From Sphaerulina vaccinii (lineage: Eukaryota > Ascomycota > Dothideomycetes > Mycosphaerellales > Mycosphaerellaceae), in NCBI GenBank assembly GCA_022570795.1, contig JAKUDP010000023.1, positions 930,001 through 994,000 of the forward strand: a stretch of 64,000 bases of DNA, written 5' to 3'. Below, in pieces: positions 31,884 through 41,582 of this stretch; positions within the stretch are counted from its first letter, which is position 1; each line of letters begins with the position of its first letter. Both the position numbers and the translations under genes were made by a program. Under the pieces are notes generated by a model. That model was not told the DNA's origin. It made no database searches and saw only the letters and a program-made list of their open reading frames with translations.

Positions 31884-34421
31884 ATGGCGAGCGGCATCGA
31901 TCAGGAGGCAAAGAAGCGATCTGGTCAGTACCTTCTTCCATCCAACGTCTCGCAGCGCTCTCTCTTATCGAACTCTCCGGCATCCGTTACCGACACGCCT
32001 TCCGAAAGCATGGCCCGCCACACTGATCAGAAGCGGAAGCCCCGCGAATCTGCGTTTGTGCCAGAGTCTGCCAATACCAAGACCAGCAACACGCAACCAT
32101 CACAGCTACCAGGCCAATCTTCCATTGCTCCATCGCTGCTCGACGTGGCTATCCCGACTGGCATGATGCTTCCGCCGATGGAGACCAGCCAAGCCCTCAA
32201 CCGCAAGCTTGAGCAGCTCGAGCGCATTGCTGAGCAGCTCGAGCGGACTGCCAAGAAGCAGAGCTGGGAGATCGAGGATGTGAAGGAAAAGGTTGCGGAC
32301 ATCGAGGAAACGTTCCCGAGCGACCTTCGTACTTTGGAGGATCGCGTTGAGACCTACAGACAACAGCACTACCAGCCGTCGACCGAACTTGTCCGACGTT
32401 CAGAGCAGGCCCCTCCGTCACGACTGCTTTTGCACGAGTTCAGCGCGGAGATGACCGCAGGTACACCATCGGACGACGCAGGAGAGAAGAAGGTATCGGC
32501 AGTCGTGCTTCGCGAGGAAAAAGACAATGTCGCTCCATCTATCCACACCCCTGCCCCTCATCACCTTATAGTAGAGACCCCAGGCTATGTGGTGGATGTG
32601 ATCTATCAGCGTGCGCAGGACTTCCTGGCCGACGACGAGCGCGTAGACAGCGCTCTTGGTTCGCCACGACAGGCTCGAAGCCCTGTTGCCGCCCACGTCT
32701 GCTGCGGCATCAGGTTCACTACTAAGGAAGAGCTTATCAGCCACGTCCAAGTTGTTCATATCGGACCCGGTGATGTCGTCCTGCCTGCGCCTGTGTCAGG
32801 CTGGGTTCCAGCGGCCATCCGACACCTTGCTACCAAGGTACTCAGTGGAGCTGCAGCGACTCACAACGAGACGTTTACCTATGGCTTCTTCCAGGAGCTC
32901 CTCGGTGGCGAGGAATGGTTTGAAGGGTACTACTTCATCCGTAGTCCAAAGTCCATACTGCCGGGCAGAGGATACTGGCTTGTCATCTCGACGCATGAGC
33001 CGTTCATGCCACAGACTCCAGGCCAACACGGCGCCAAGTTAACGGCACTCTTCAACGACGCTCCAACTGATCCCAAGATCATGTTTCCAGACACAGAGAA
33101 CTACTTGAACGCACCCTTCTTCGTCAGCACAGATGGTGGTAAGACCTACCGGTACCTAGGCCAGTACAGCCAGAATCGTTACCCTGACAAGGTCGGCTAC
33201 GACACTCAGGCGGAGCACATCCCGCCATCAGTGCTCCGATATCATGCCGAACAGCTTGCGCGAGTCGGCCGTCCGCCTTGGGTGACGTGGTGTTTGAAGA
33301 ATCAGCTCTGGCCAAAGCCAAACTACCTAGGTCCGATAGGAACAGATTCGGCGGTTAATACTCCAGGCACACAGGGGACACCTGAGGGCTCGAGTGACGC
33401 AATCGAGCGTCGAGTCAAAGATGGCCTCAACGACTACGCTCAGAAACTCAAGGAGTGGGACAAGGACACCGACAAGCGGGTAAAGCACCTACACGGCGAG
33501 GAGGGCGTAGCAGAGATCCTCGAGGCTTTCAAGAATACCGATACACTGGATGGATTTCGCCTCTGGTGGGAGTACCTGGAGTGTATCGGGTACGACGACA
33601 ACTTTTACGATATGCTTGTCGAATTCAAGAAGAATTTCGAGAAAACTGGCGATCCACGCTCCTCCGGAGGTCGTCATGCAGTCCGCAGAGTCGCGAAGGT
33701 CTCAGAGAAGAAGTCAGGCGAGGTGTTCGACGGCACGGTGTACGGCATCAAGGCAAAGCAGTTGCAGGCACAAATCCTACGCGAGTACCCAGCTATGGAC
33801 GTGAACAATGCGACCACCGCATTTACGACCTTCGATTTCAACGCTGTCGGTCCGGTGGAACATAGGATCATCGACAGGACGGGAATTAGCAAGCAGCACC
33901 GCCAGGCTCTCGAGAAGTTCGCGATCAGAAACCAGGATATGGGCAACGTAGCAACCTCTAAGCCAACTATGACTCTCCAGCCAACTGTAGTTAGGAAGGC
34001 AGGCTGGGTTCCGCCTCACCTGCGGAAGGGAAAGGCAAAGACTCCAGCTGTTGCATCCCCACCATGCCATACCGACTCAGCCGAGAAGGAGACCAGTGAG
34101 AAGTCGACCGAGGTCCTCGCAGAAACGGAGAACAAGGTTCTCGCAAAAGAGGATCTGGCTGAGAACGAGCCTCAGCAGAAAACAATCAAGAAGCAGGCAA
34201 TGGACGAACAGCCGTCCATCGCCCCGAGCGCAAACGAGCTCGAAAAGACAGCCGTCAAGCCCAACCCGTTCCTCCAAAATGGCAATGCAGATCTCGAAGA
34301 AGCCAAATCCTTCAGTCAGGGGGCAACCACTGCGAAAGATGCCGCCAGATCCAAGTCCCGTAACACCGGGTCCAAGTCCCGCAACCATAAGGCGACTCCT
34401 CCACACATGAATGGCAAGTGA
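31884..34421 (+). CDS. Large protein with C2H2-like finger and DUF6697-like domain
   Basis: Intronless frame of 845 aa. The N-terminus is Ser/Pro-rich, then a leucine/glutamate coiled coil (LEQLERIAEQLERTAKKQ, about residues 110-145). A lone finger-like motif CCGIRFTTKEELISHVQVVH is near residue 275. A globular region (about 290-480) contains GYWLVISTHEPFMP, the segment FFVSTDGGKTYRYLGQYSQN and PWVTWCLKNQLWPKPNYLG; this resembles the fungal DUF6697 domain, from memory. The C-terminal 250 residues are charged and low complexity (KSRNTGSKSRNHK). No signal peptide. Function unknown; a nuclear or RNA-associated role is a guess. The coding call itself is secure given the length. Confidence 0.75.
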   Translation: MASGIDQEAKKRSGQYLLPSNVSQRSLLSNSPASVTDTPSESMARHTDQKRKPRESAFVPESANTKTSNTQPSQLPGQSSIAPSLLDVAIPTGMMLPPMETSQALNRKLEQLERIAEQLERTAKKQSWEIEDVKEKVADIEETFPSDLRTLEDRVETYRQQHYQPSTELVRRSEQAPPSRLLLHEFSAEMTAGTPSDDAGEKKVSAVVLREEKDNVAPSIHTPAPHHLIVETPGYVVDVIYQRAQDFLADDERVDSALGSPRQARSPVAAHVCCGIRFTTKEELISHVQVVHIGPGDVVLPAPVSGWVPAAIRHLATKVLSGAAATHNETFTYGFFQELLGGEEWFEGYYFIRSPKSILPGRGYWLVISTHEPFMPQTPGQHGAKLTALFNDAPTDPKIMFPDTENYLNAPFFVSTDGGKTYRYLGQYSQNRYPDKVGYDTQAEHIPPSVLRYHAEQLARVGRPPWVTWCLKNQLWPKPNYLGPIGTDSAVNTPGTQGTPEGSSDAIERRVKDGLNDYAQKLKEWDKDTDKRVKHLHGEEGVAEILEAFKNTDTLDGFRLWWEYLECIGYDDNFYDMLVEFKKNFEKTGDPRSSGGRHAVRRVAKVSEKKSGEVFDGTVYGIKAKQLQAQILREYPAMDVNNATTAFTTFDFNAVGPVEHRIIDRTGISKQHRQALEKFAIRNQDMGNVATSKPTMTLQPTVVRKAGWVPPHLRKGKAKTPAVASPPCHTDSAEKETSEKSTEVLAETENKVLAKEDLAENEPQQKTIKKQAMDEQPSIAPSANELEKTAVKPNPFLQNGNADLEEAKSFSQGATTAKDAARSKSRNTGSKSRNHKATPPHMNGK

Positions 34422-34593
34422 CTACGCGAGCTCACGAAATGGGGTCTCTTGAAAGAAGGACAACAACTTACTGGTAATCCGATCAGAAGAGGTACTCGAG
34501 GAAGGAACAAAGTGGTCGGTACTTCAAGTTTGGTAAGTGAGCTGATATCGAGAAAGGTTGGGAAGGAAGGCTTGCGGAAGTTTTGAGAAGAAA

Positions 34594-35240
34594 GGAAGGA
34601 GTGAGCGCAGCAGATTGGACATGGAAAGCGCGCAGGAAAAGAAGCTTTGGACTCCTCTTCGGCACATTGATTCAGCCTTGGAGAGAAGGGTTCATTTGCC
34701 TATCGAAGGCATACTAGGATAGGTCAGAAAAGCCTGAAAATGTACAATAGCTTGGGCTTTCTTTGCCTCATGATTCATGGACACCGAGCGAACTACTAGC
34801 AAGGGCCTGCGAACGTGAACGTTGCTGGCATCTCATAACAAGCAGAAGTGACTACGACAGCAGAGGCGAGCTTTAGGTAGTAACAGACGAATATCTAGGA
34901 GCAGAGAGGACTACTCTGTCGACCTAGTATTGATAAAGCTCTCTGACATCTAGAACACACTAAGCGGCCGAATGCAAAGACAGAGTGTGCCGGCAATCTT
35001 CATTCTCCTCGAGCAAGGAGTGAGCGCAGCAGATTGGATACGGAAAGCGCGCAGAAGCAGAAGCTTTCAACCCTTCTTCAGCGGACCGACTTTGGCTTTG
35101 TGCGCCGTTCAATGCACTTACTGGCTCACGCGGCCGGCAGAGTCATACTAGGATAGCTCAGATAAGCCTGAACATGTACAACAACTTCGACTTTCTTTTC
35201 TTCTTGAGTCATTAACACCGAGCACACTACTACTAAAGCT
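34594..35240. repeat. Diverged direct duplication of about 210 bp
   Basis: Copies at about 34594-34803 and 35017-35240 share long blocks: AAGGAGTGAGCGCAGCAGAT, GGAAAGCGCGCAG, CATACTAGGATAG, AAGCCTGAAAATGTACAA/AAGCCTGAACATGTACAA and ACACCGAGC. They lie in the 1.06-kb space between two genes, which otherwise holds nothing I recognise. Inserts between blocks show that the copies are old. Confidence 0.7.
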
Positions 35241-35478
35241 TTCTGTCGATTTCTGCTTCTCCATCTTTGGAGATGCTCTTCTGTCATGCAAGCACTCACT
35301 GATGTCTCTCTGACCTTTTCTCTTTGGATATCTATGCGATTCGTCACTGCCGTATGAAGCACCCTATTCGTGTCCATTTCACTCCATGATCATTGCGCCT
35401 GAAATCCCAATCACCAATGCCGTATGATACAAGCGTCTCGCTCATCGTAACCCATAACGCCTAGGCAAATGCCATGTT

Positions 35479-36355
35479 CTAAAGTCGCAGTCCAAGTCGT
35501 CGTGGCCCGAAGTATAGTAGGCCTCCAATGCCTGTAAAGCCCAGCCCGATCCACCACAATCTGCCAGGGTTGATGCGCTGTACCATGTCCTCGTGTTTCT
35601 CGTACTTGCTCTTCCAGTTCAGTGGTACCTCCGGCGCAAACTCGAGCCCTCTCTTGACCTTGGCCTTCCCGGTAGCCGTTGTCATGGGATTCAATGTCGT
35701 GGTAGGGAGCATCTGAGGAGGTTGGAAGGCGATGTAGAGAGGCTGCATGGGCGTGCCGTCGAATTCCCAGAGGTTCAGTCGAAGGACGTTGTGGTATGGG
35801 TCTGTCAGAACTTGATATTGCTGTTTCCTTCTTGTTAGCACGACTGTGATTAAAACCTGCTTCTCAACTCGTATACCATACCTTGAACAGCTCGCTCTGG
35901 TTATATCTCGTGTATATCCCCTTATCGTAGTCACAAGGCGTGCTCATCAACTGTCTCCCATCCACTCCAATCGGTGTCAAGCTCAACGAGCCATTTGCAT
36001 TCATCTGCCATTGTCCGTGCTGCCACTGCATGATTCCCCCTGGACATGACGGCCTCGTGGGGTTTGCGATCGCGCGGTAGTAGGCTTCTTCATAGAAGCC
36101 ATCGGCTGTGAAGGAGTATGAGATTCCAGTGAGTTCGGGTTCGATGAATTTGTCGTTGATCGGGTCGTAGAAGCCCTGCGATCATTATATCAGTATGTGA
36201 AGCGTGTGAGAGTGGTATGGAAGACACACTGGTCCAGTGAGCGTCTTCGCCGACTTGGTCGACCAAGTGCCCACGATATCTTGCGGAAGCGTTTGGGCGG
36301 TTGTTGAAGCGATCAAGCCCAGTCCAGCTGCGGCCAGCGCGAGTGTACGGAGCAT
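35479..36355 (-). CDS. ROT1: ROT1, ER chaperone for cell-wall biogenesis
   Basis: Single-pass ER protein needed for beta-1,6-glucan synthesis and folding of secretory proteins. Exons 36355-36230, 36175-35882 and 35820-35479, all phase 0, give 253 aa. A signal peptide (MLRTLALAAAGLGLIASTTA) leads into the family opening LPQDIVGTWSTKSAKTLTGP. Then come GFYDPINDKFIEPELTGISY, FYEEAYYRAIANPTRPSCP and SLSLTPIGVDGRQLMSTPCD; the last exon holds LRLNLWEFDGTPMQPLYIA. A C-terminal helix (LWWIGLGFTGIGGLLYF) anchors it. Length and motif order match fungal Rot1. It is divergent with the MTHFS gene. Confidence 0.93.
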
Positions 36356-36762
36356 CGTGTGTGGTTCTGTGTGTTGTTATTGCGCAAACGAGTGTGGTGC
36401 AGATACTGCATGCGCTGAAGAAAAGATTGAAGTGATTGAGAGGCTGTTGTCGTCGTTCTCGAAGTCGTCGTCGTCCTTGTCTTGTTTGGGAAGTCGCTCA
36501 CCCGTGCAAAAGATTCGCCACCACGCAGGAACACGAAGTCTATCTTTCCGTTCACTCCACAAAGCTCCGATCTGGGACAACGTTGCAGCTACGAGTACAC
36601 GACTATATGAGATGTGGATGGTGATGATGGAACTACAATATGTACCGTCTCCTGCTGCAACTTCCTGCTGCAACATACTATGGAAAGGCTGCATATAAGA
36701 CATCTCGACTCGCCATCAACTCACTGTCTAAGCCAACCAGGATCCTGATCAATCGAGCCAAC
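36356..36762. promoter_or_regulatory. Divergent ROT1/MTHFS promoter region
   Basis: About 400 bp between the two likely start codons. It includes a GTCGTCGT-type run near 36450-36475. No specific site assigned. Confidence 0.4.
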
Positions 36763-37540
36763 ATGTCTTCAACATCCCGAGAAGCTAAACAGGAGCTGCG
36801 CTCGTCAATGAAGGAGAACCTCTCTAGTCTCCCTGAGCAAGAAGTCATGGCCCAATCTCGAATAGCTCAAGACCTCGTTCTCGCATCACCACAATACAAG
36901 TCAGCTAAGAGGATTGGCATATACCTATCTATGCCCCATGGCGAAGCTCAGACCGACAGCCTAGTTGTGGACGCAGTATTCTATGGCAAGAAGGTATTCG
37001 TGCCCTACATCTACTCAGTTGGCGTCGAGAGGCCAAAACGAAAGGTTATGGACATGATGCATATTGAGTCACTGGAGGAGTACGGAGAGCTCGAAAGGGA
37101 CTCTTGGGGAATTCCCAAGTTGAAGAGAGAAGGCATCGCGAACAGGGAAAATGCAATGGGCTGGAGAGGACTGTCGTTTCGTCCTGATGGAGAAGTAGCA
37201 GAGCGCAGTGGAAAAGCAGATGCTGAAGGTGGTCTCGACTTGATCGTTGTACCAGCAGTCGCTTTTGACAAGGACTTAAATCGCATGGGCCATGGCGCAG
37301 GTTTCTACGACAAGTACTTGACACAGCATTTCGGTGATGCGCAAAGACAGCGTCCGTATCTACGTGAGTACCACCACGATGCACATCATGCGCCTTCGCT
37401 GACCGCTTCTCGCAGTCGGACTATGCCTGGCGGAGCAAATCGTGCCAGAAGGGAAACTCGTGATGGAGCCGTGGGACTGGAGAGTTGATGCTGTCGCCGT
37501 GGGAGACGGTACAATGCTGACTTTGAAAGATACCCAATGA
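36763..37540 (+). CDS. 5-formyltetrahydrofolate cyclo-ligase
   Basis: ATP-dependent conversion of 5-formyl-THF to 5,10-methenyl-THF (MTHFS, yeast FAU1). Exons 36763-37363 and 37416-37540 give 241 aa. The frame is open to an ATG at 36640 whose extra 41 residues are basic and could be a mitochondrial presequence. Motifs: AKQELRSSMKENLSSL, RIGIYLSMPHGEAQTD, YGKKVFVPYIY, and the nucleotide/folate loop LIVVPAVAFDKDLNRMGHGA followed by GFYDKYL. The second exon (LGLCLAEQIVPEGKL, then MEPWDWRVDAVAVGDG) completes the fold. Confident. Confidence 0.93.
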
Positions 37541-37767
37541 GCATTACAATTCTTGCTGGAGAACGCGACTTGAGGGCGACTCACCGCATGCAGTCTTATC
37601 TCCTTATGCCAAGGTTCCCTCTCAGCGCGGTTTCGTCTAAGAGACTCTTTATCGTCCAGTTCGCGCCTTTTCAGCCTCCTTCCGCGAAGGTCGCGCGAAT
37701 CCTTCGATTCAGTTCGTGTTTGAACTGAACTACTTTCTCGTTCCATGCCCATGTCACTTATGTGGTT

Positions 37768-38130
37768 CTACGACAAGCTCTGAATGAGACACACATTATC
37801 GCCCTTGAGCAATATTTGTCCTTTACCGTCACGTTAGCACATGCCCAATATATTTCTTCAGCTGTCTCATGTGTATGTCTCACCTAATTCCCTCCTCCCT
37901 TCCTTAACATCCTCCTCTGTCTGTCCCTTTCCAGGCTGTTGCACCTCAACCGCATCGTCAATCACCAAGTTCATGAATTCGTCAAAGCCTCTGATCTTTC
38001 CCTCGATTCGAATACCCAGCTGCTCATAGAGCCAGATCTGGACCGTGCTGTGTTGTTGCAAGAGCTTGAAGATGAAGTTGATAGGTGGGAGGAGCACTTT
38101 GCGCTGGCCGCCGCCTCTGCGATCACCCAT
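37768..38130 (-). CDS. SME1: Spliceosomal Sm protein E
   Basis: Core Sm ring subunit of U1, U2, U4 and U5 snRNPs. Exons 38130-37884 and 37820-37768 give 99 aa. The start MGDRRGGGQRKVLLPP fits the family better than an in-frame ATG at 38208. Sm1 motif: STVQIWLYEQLGIRIEGKIR, then GFDEFMNLVIDDAVEV. Sm2 motif: QILLKGDNVCLIQS, split by the intron, whose branch point is GCTAACG. The loop between Sm1 and Sm2 is Lys/Glu-rich and slightly long. It is divergent with MTR10. Confidence 0.94.
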
Positions 38131-38604
38131 ATTGGAGTGGTGGTTGTGGTTGTGGTGGAAGGATGACTTTTCGATTCGTGCGGCGCGCTGGTTGATGCGC
38201 TTGAGCACTAGTAGTATGCGCCTCTAACAGCAATTTCCCGGAGTATGTCCTCGTGCGTGGGGTTGCGTGCAAGTGATGCGATGGTATGTCGATGTAGTTG
38301 TAGTTGTCTTGTGGTAAAGTATTCTGCGGATTCGTTGCTCTCCAGAAGTTTGAAGGCGCACGGACTTTAGTTCTATTTCATGCGGCAGGAGCGAACTAGC
38401 ACGCCTAGTGGGGTTGCAACAACATTTCGCACTAACAACAACTCTCACTTCCACTTCTACATTCTCTTCTCAAATACTCGGAACGAACCTCGCCACCCGA
38501 TATCTGCTTTGGATCCAGATATGCACAAATCGGACAGTGGAAAAGGACAAAATCGCTAGACCTTCGAATCTTTTCAGCGACAAGCTGCTTGACCACCCGC
38601 CGAC
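38131..38604. promoter_or_regulatory. Divergent SmE/MTR10 promoter region
   Basis: About 470 bp between divergent start codons, with CT/CA-rich tracts near 38420-38470. No defined element. Confidence 0.4.
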
Positions 38605-41582
38605 ATGACTGTCAACGAGGCCTTTGCGCCGGTGCTGTCAGCTCTGGCTGTCATGTCCAGTGGTGCAGATAAATCGCAGAAGACTCAAGCACATTCCTAC
38701 CTGGAGCAGTTCCAGAAATCTCAAGAAGCCTGGACCCATACATTCTCGATTTTGCAGTCACCACAATCGACAGACGAGGCGAAGTTGTTTGCGGCGACGA
38801 CGTTGAAGGGAAAGGTAAGGTAAGAGTCGTGGTGAGATCGTAATTGAGCAGGACTAACGGTAGGACGGTGTTACAGATAATTTTCGACTTTCACCAGATT
38901 CCGCGAGAATCATGGCCGCAACTACGAGACACGTTATTGGGAGTGGTTGCGCAGTACGCAAAAGGTCCAAAGCCGATTCGGACGCAGCTTTGTGTCTGTC
39001 TGGCGAACCTGGCTATACTGATGCTGGACTGGAAGAACGTGCTGCAAACCGTCGTGAGCACATTGGGAAGTGATCAGTCAGGCATTGCATGCGTGCTGGA
39101 GTTTCTTCACGTCCTGCCAGAGGAAGTGACAGAAGGGCGCAAGATCAACTTGGCGGAAGATGAGCTGAGAGAGCGACAAGTGGAGCTGCTGGAGATGAAT
39201 GGACAACATGTTCTGCAACTGCTTGTGCAATACGCGCAGTCCTCGCCCGAGGCAGCCAAGAACCCACAACTCATGGAGTGCATAACATCGTGGATCAGAG
39301 AAGTGCCGCTGAGCGACATTGTCAGCTCTCCTCTTATGGATGTGATCATGGCAGCAGTACAGGCGGACACCTCATTCGATGCAGCTGTAGAGACGTTGTG
39401 CGGTATCTTCAAGGAGACAAGAGAAGTGGACGAGAACCTGGAGACGATCAAGATACTGTACCCGCGGCTGGCGACCCTAGCACCTCGGATAGCTGCTGCT
39501 TCGGAGGAAGAAGACTGGGAGACATTCAAGGGCGTGACAAGAGTGTTCGCAGAGGCTGGCGAGGCTTGGTGCATACTGGTGGCTAGAGATCCAGTGCAAT
39601 TCAAAGCTCTCGTAGAAGCTGTGTTGGAGTGCTGCCGCCGCGATAAGGAAAGAGAGGCTCTCAGTCAGACGTTCAACTTCTGGTACGAGCTCAAGCAGTA
39701 CATCACTCTCGACCGATACATGGACGCGCGCGTACAGATGGTCGAAATCTACTCGCAACTTGTGGATATCATGATATCACATCTGCAGTATCCTTACGGC
39801 GAGAATGGAAACGATACAGACCTGTTTGATGGCGATCGAGAAGCAGAAGACCGATTCCGCGAGTTCAGACATCAGCTCGGCGACGTACTGAAGGACTGCT
39901 GCGAAGTCATTGGCGTAACGGATTGCCTCACCAAGAGCTACGTGTTGATTGAGAAGTGGGTTAGCGAGTTCGGCGCACAAGCACAAAACGGCCAAGTCCC
40001 ACACTGGCAAAGACTCGAGGCGCCGCTGTTCAGTATGCGTGCTATGGGTCGTCAAGTACCTTCCGACGAGAACATAATGCTGCCGCGCCTGATCCCCTTG
40101 ATCGTGCAGATTCCGGACCAGGAGAAGGTACGCTTCCAAGCTGTGATGGCCCTTGGAAGATATACGGAGTGGACAGCACAACATCCAGATACTTTGCAGG
40201 ATCAGCTGAACTTCATCATGGCGGCCTTCTCACATCCGTCCAAGGAAGTGGTACGAGCAGCTGCTCTCAGCTTCAAGTTCTTCTGTAACGACTGCGCCGA
40301 GCTATTGAAGGGCTACATGCCTCAGATTCAGCAATTTTATGAGACGAATCTTGACGCACTTCCCTCAACTAGCCAAGAAGAGACAACCGAAGGGGTCGCT
40401 TCTGTGCTTGCAAAGCAACCACTGAACACACTATACCAGAACATGAAGCTTTGCTGCGATCCGGTCGTACAGCGGCTCATGACCATGGCTCAGAATGCTG
40501 TCGATAAAGAGCAGAAGCTGGCGATTGCAGATCTGCTGAACCTTTTGACGATCTTTGTTCAATGGGTTACGCCATACGTTCAACCTTCAGAGCCCAGTCC
40601 TGCTGTCCAGTACTGCCAGGAGATCTTTCCAGTCCTGGCGACTATCTGCGAGACCTTCATCACATTTGTGCCCATCGTTGAGCGCATCTGTCGATGCTGG
40701 CGGTATATGGTCTTGTCATATCGTGTACACTCAGCGCCGTTGTTACCTGGCCTCGCCGACAAGCTCTCCACTGGTTTCGCCACCAGCCGACAGGGGTGTT
40801 TCTTGTGGGCCACAGACAGCATCGTTCGAGAGTTCTCCGATGAGAGCGAATACGTCTCGCGTCAGACCACCGACCAGATATACGCCTTCTACGAGCAGCA
40901 GGCGACCGCTTTCCTGCGTGCACTCAACGATCTTGCTCCAGAAGAGGTACCAGACGTCATCGAAGACTTCTTCAGGCTGTCCACTGATGTGCTGCTCTAT
41001 CACCCAAACAAGCTTGTCGCGTCAGACTTGATGGGTACTATTCTCAGGGCTGCAACGACTTCGCTTACGCTGCTCAAAGAAGAGCCACTTATCGCCACCC
41101 TGCACTTCCTCAGAGACTTCTTAGCATATGGCGGCGAAGACGCTCCATCTCCAGCCTTCAACGCCGACGATGGAACATACAGCAACCGACCCAATCCACC
41201 TCAGATCCAGCAAACTGTGAAAGCGTTAGTCAATGCCACTGGTGAAGATCTCACACAACGATGCATGACCGGCATGATGTACACTTTCCCACCAGACTGC
41301 TTTCCAGATGCTTCAGGTGTCTTGCTTGCACTATTCCAGCTTTTGCCTCGAGAAACGGTGGAATGGATCGGCAAGACAGTCGCCATGCTTCCAGCTGGAT
41401 CGATCGCACCCCAGGAACAGGAGCGCTTACTTCGAAACATTGGCCAGCGAATCGACAACGGAGAAACGCGCAAGATTAGAGGTCTTCTGCAGGACTTCAC
41501 GAACGGTTACAGACGGCGAAACGTGGCACCGCGCGAGGGCTTGGGTCGCTTAGAGGCGACCAAGTTCAAGTTTACTGGTTAG
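38605..41582 (+). CDS. MTR10: Nuclear import receptor MTR10/transportin-3
   Basis: Importin-beta family receptor; yeast Mtr10 imports SR-like mRNA-binding proteins such as Npl3 and affects tRNA retrograde traffic. Exons 38605-38814 and 38877-41582 give 971 aa; branch point GACTAACGG. The N-terminal importin region (AHSYLEQFQKSQEAWTHTFS, then AKLFAATTLKGK/IIFDF across the intron) leads into LCVCLANLAILMLDWKNVLQ and HEAT-like helices throughout. SFKFFCNDCAELL and WGTD-like family blocks (ATDSIVREFSDE) are visible. The donor is a tandem GTAAGGTAAG; the first copy keeps frame. Confident. Confidence 0.93.

Noticed and set aside
37360..37752. 130-codon minus-strand frame in phase with SmE after its stop, Arg/Glu-rich
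   Set aside because: Largely antisense to the MTHFS second exon and 3' region; no domain.
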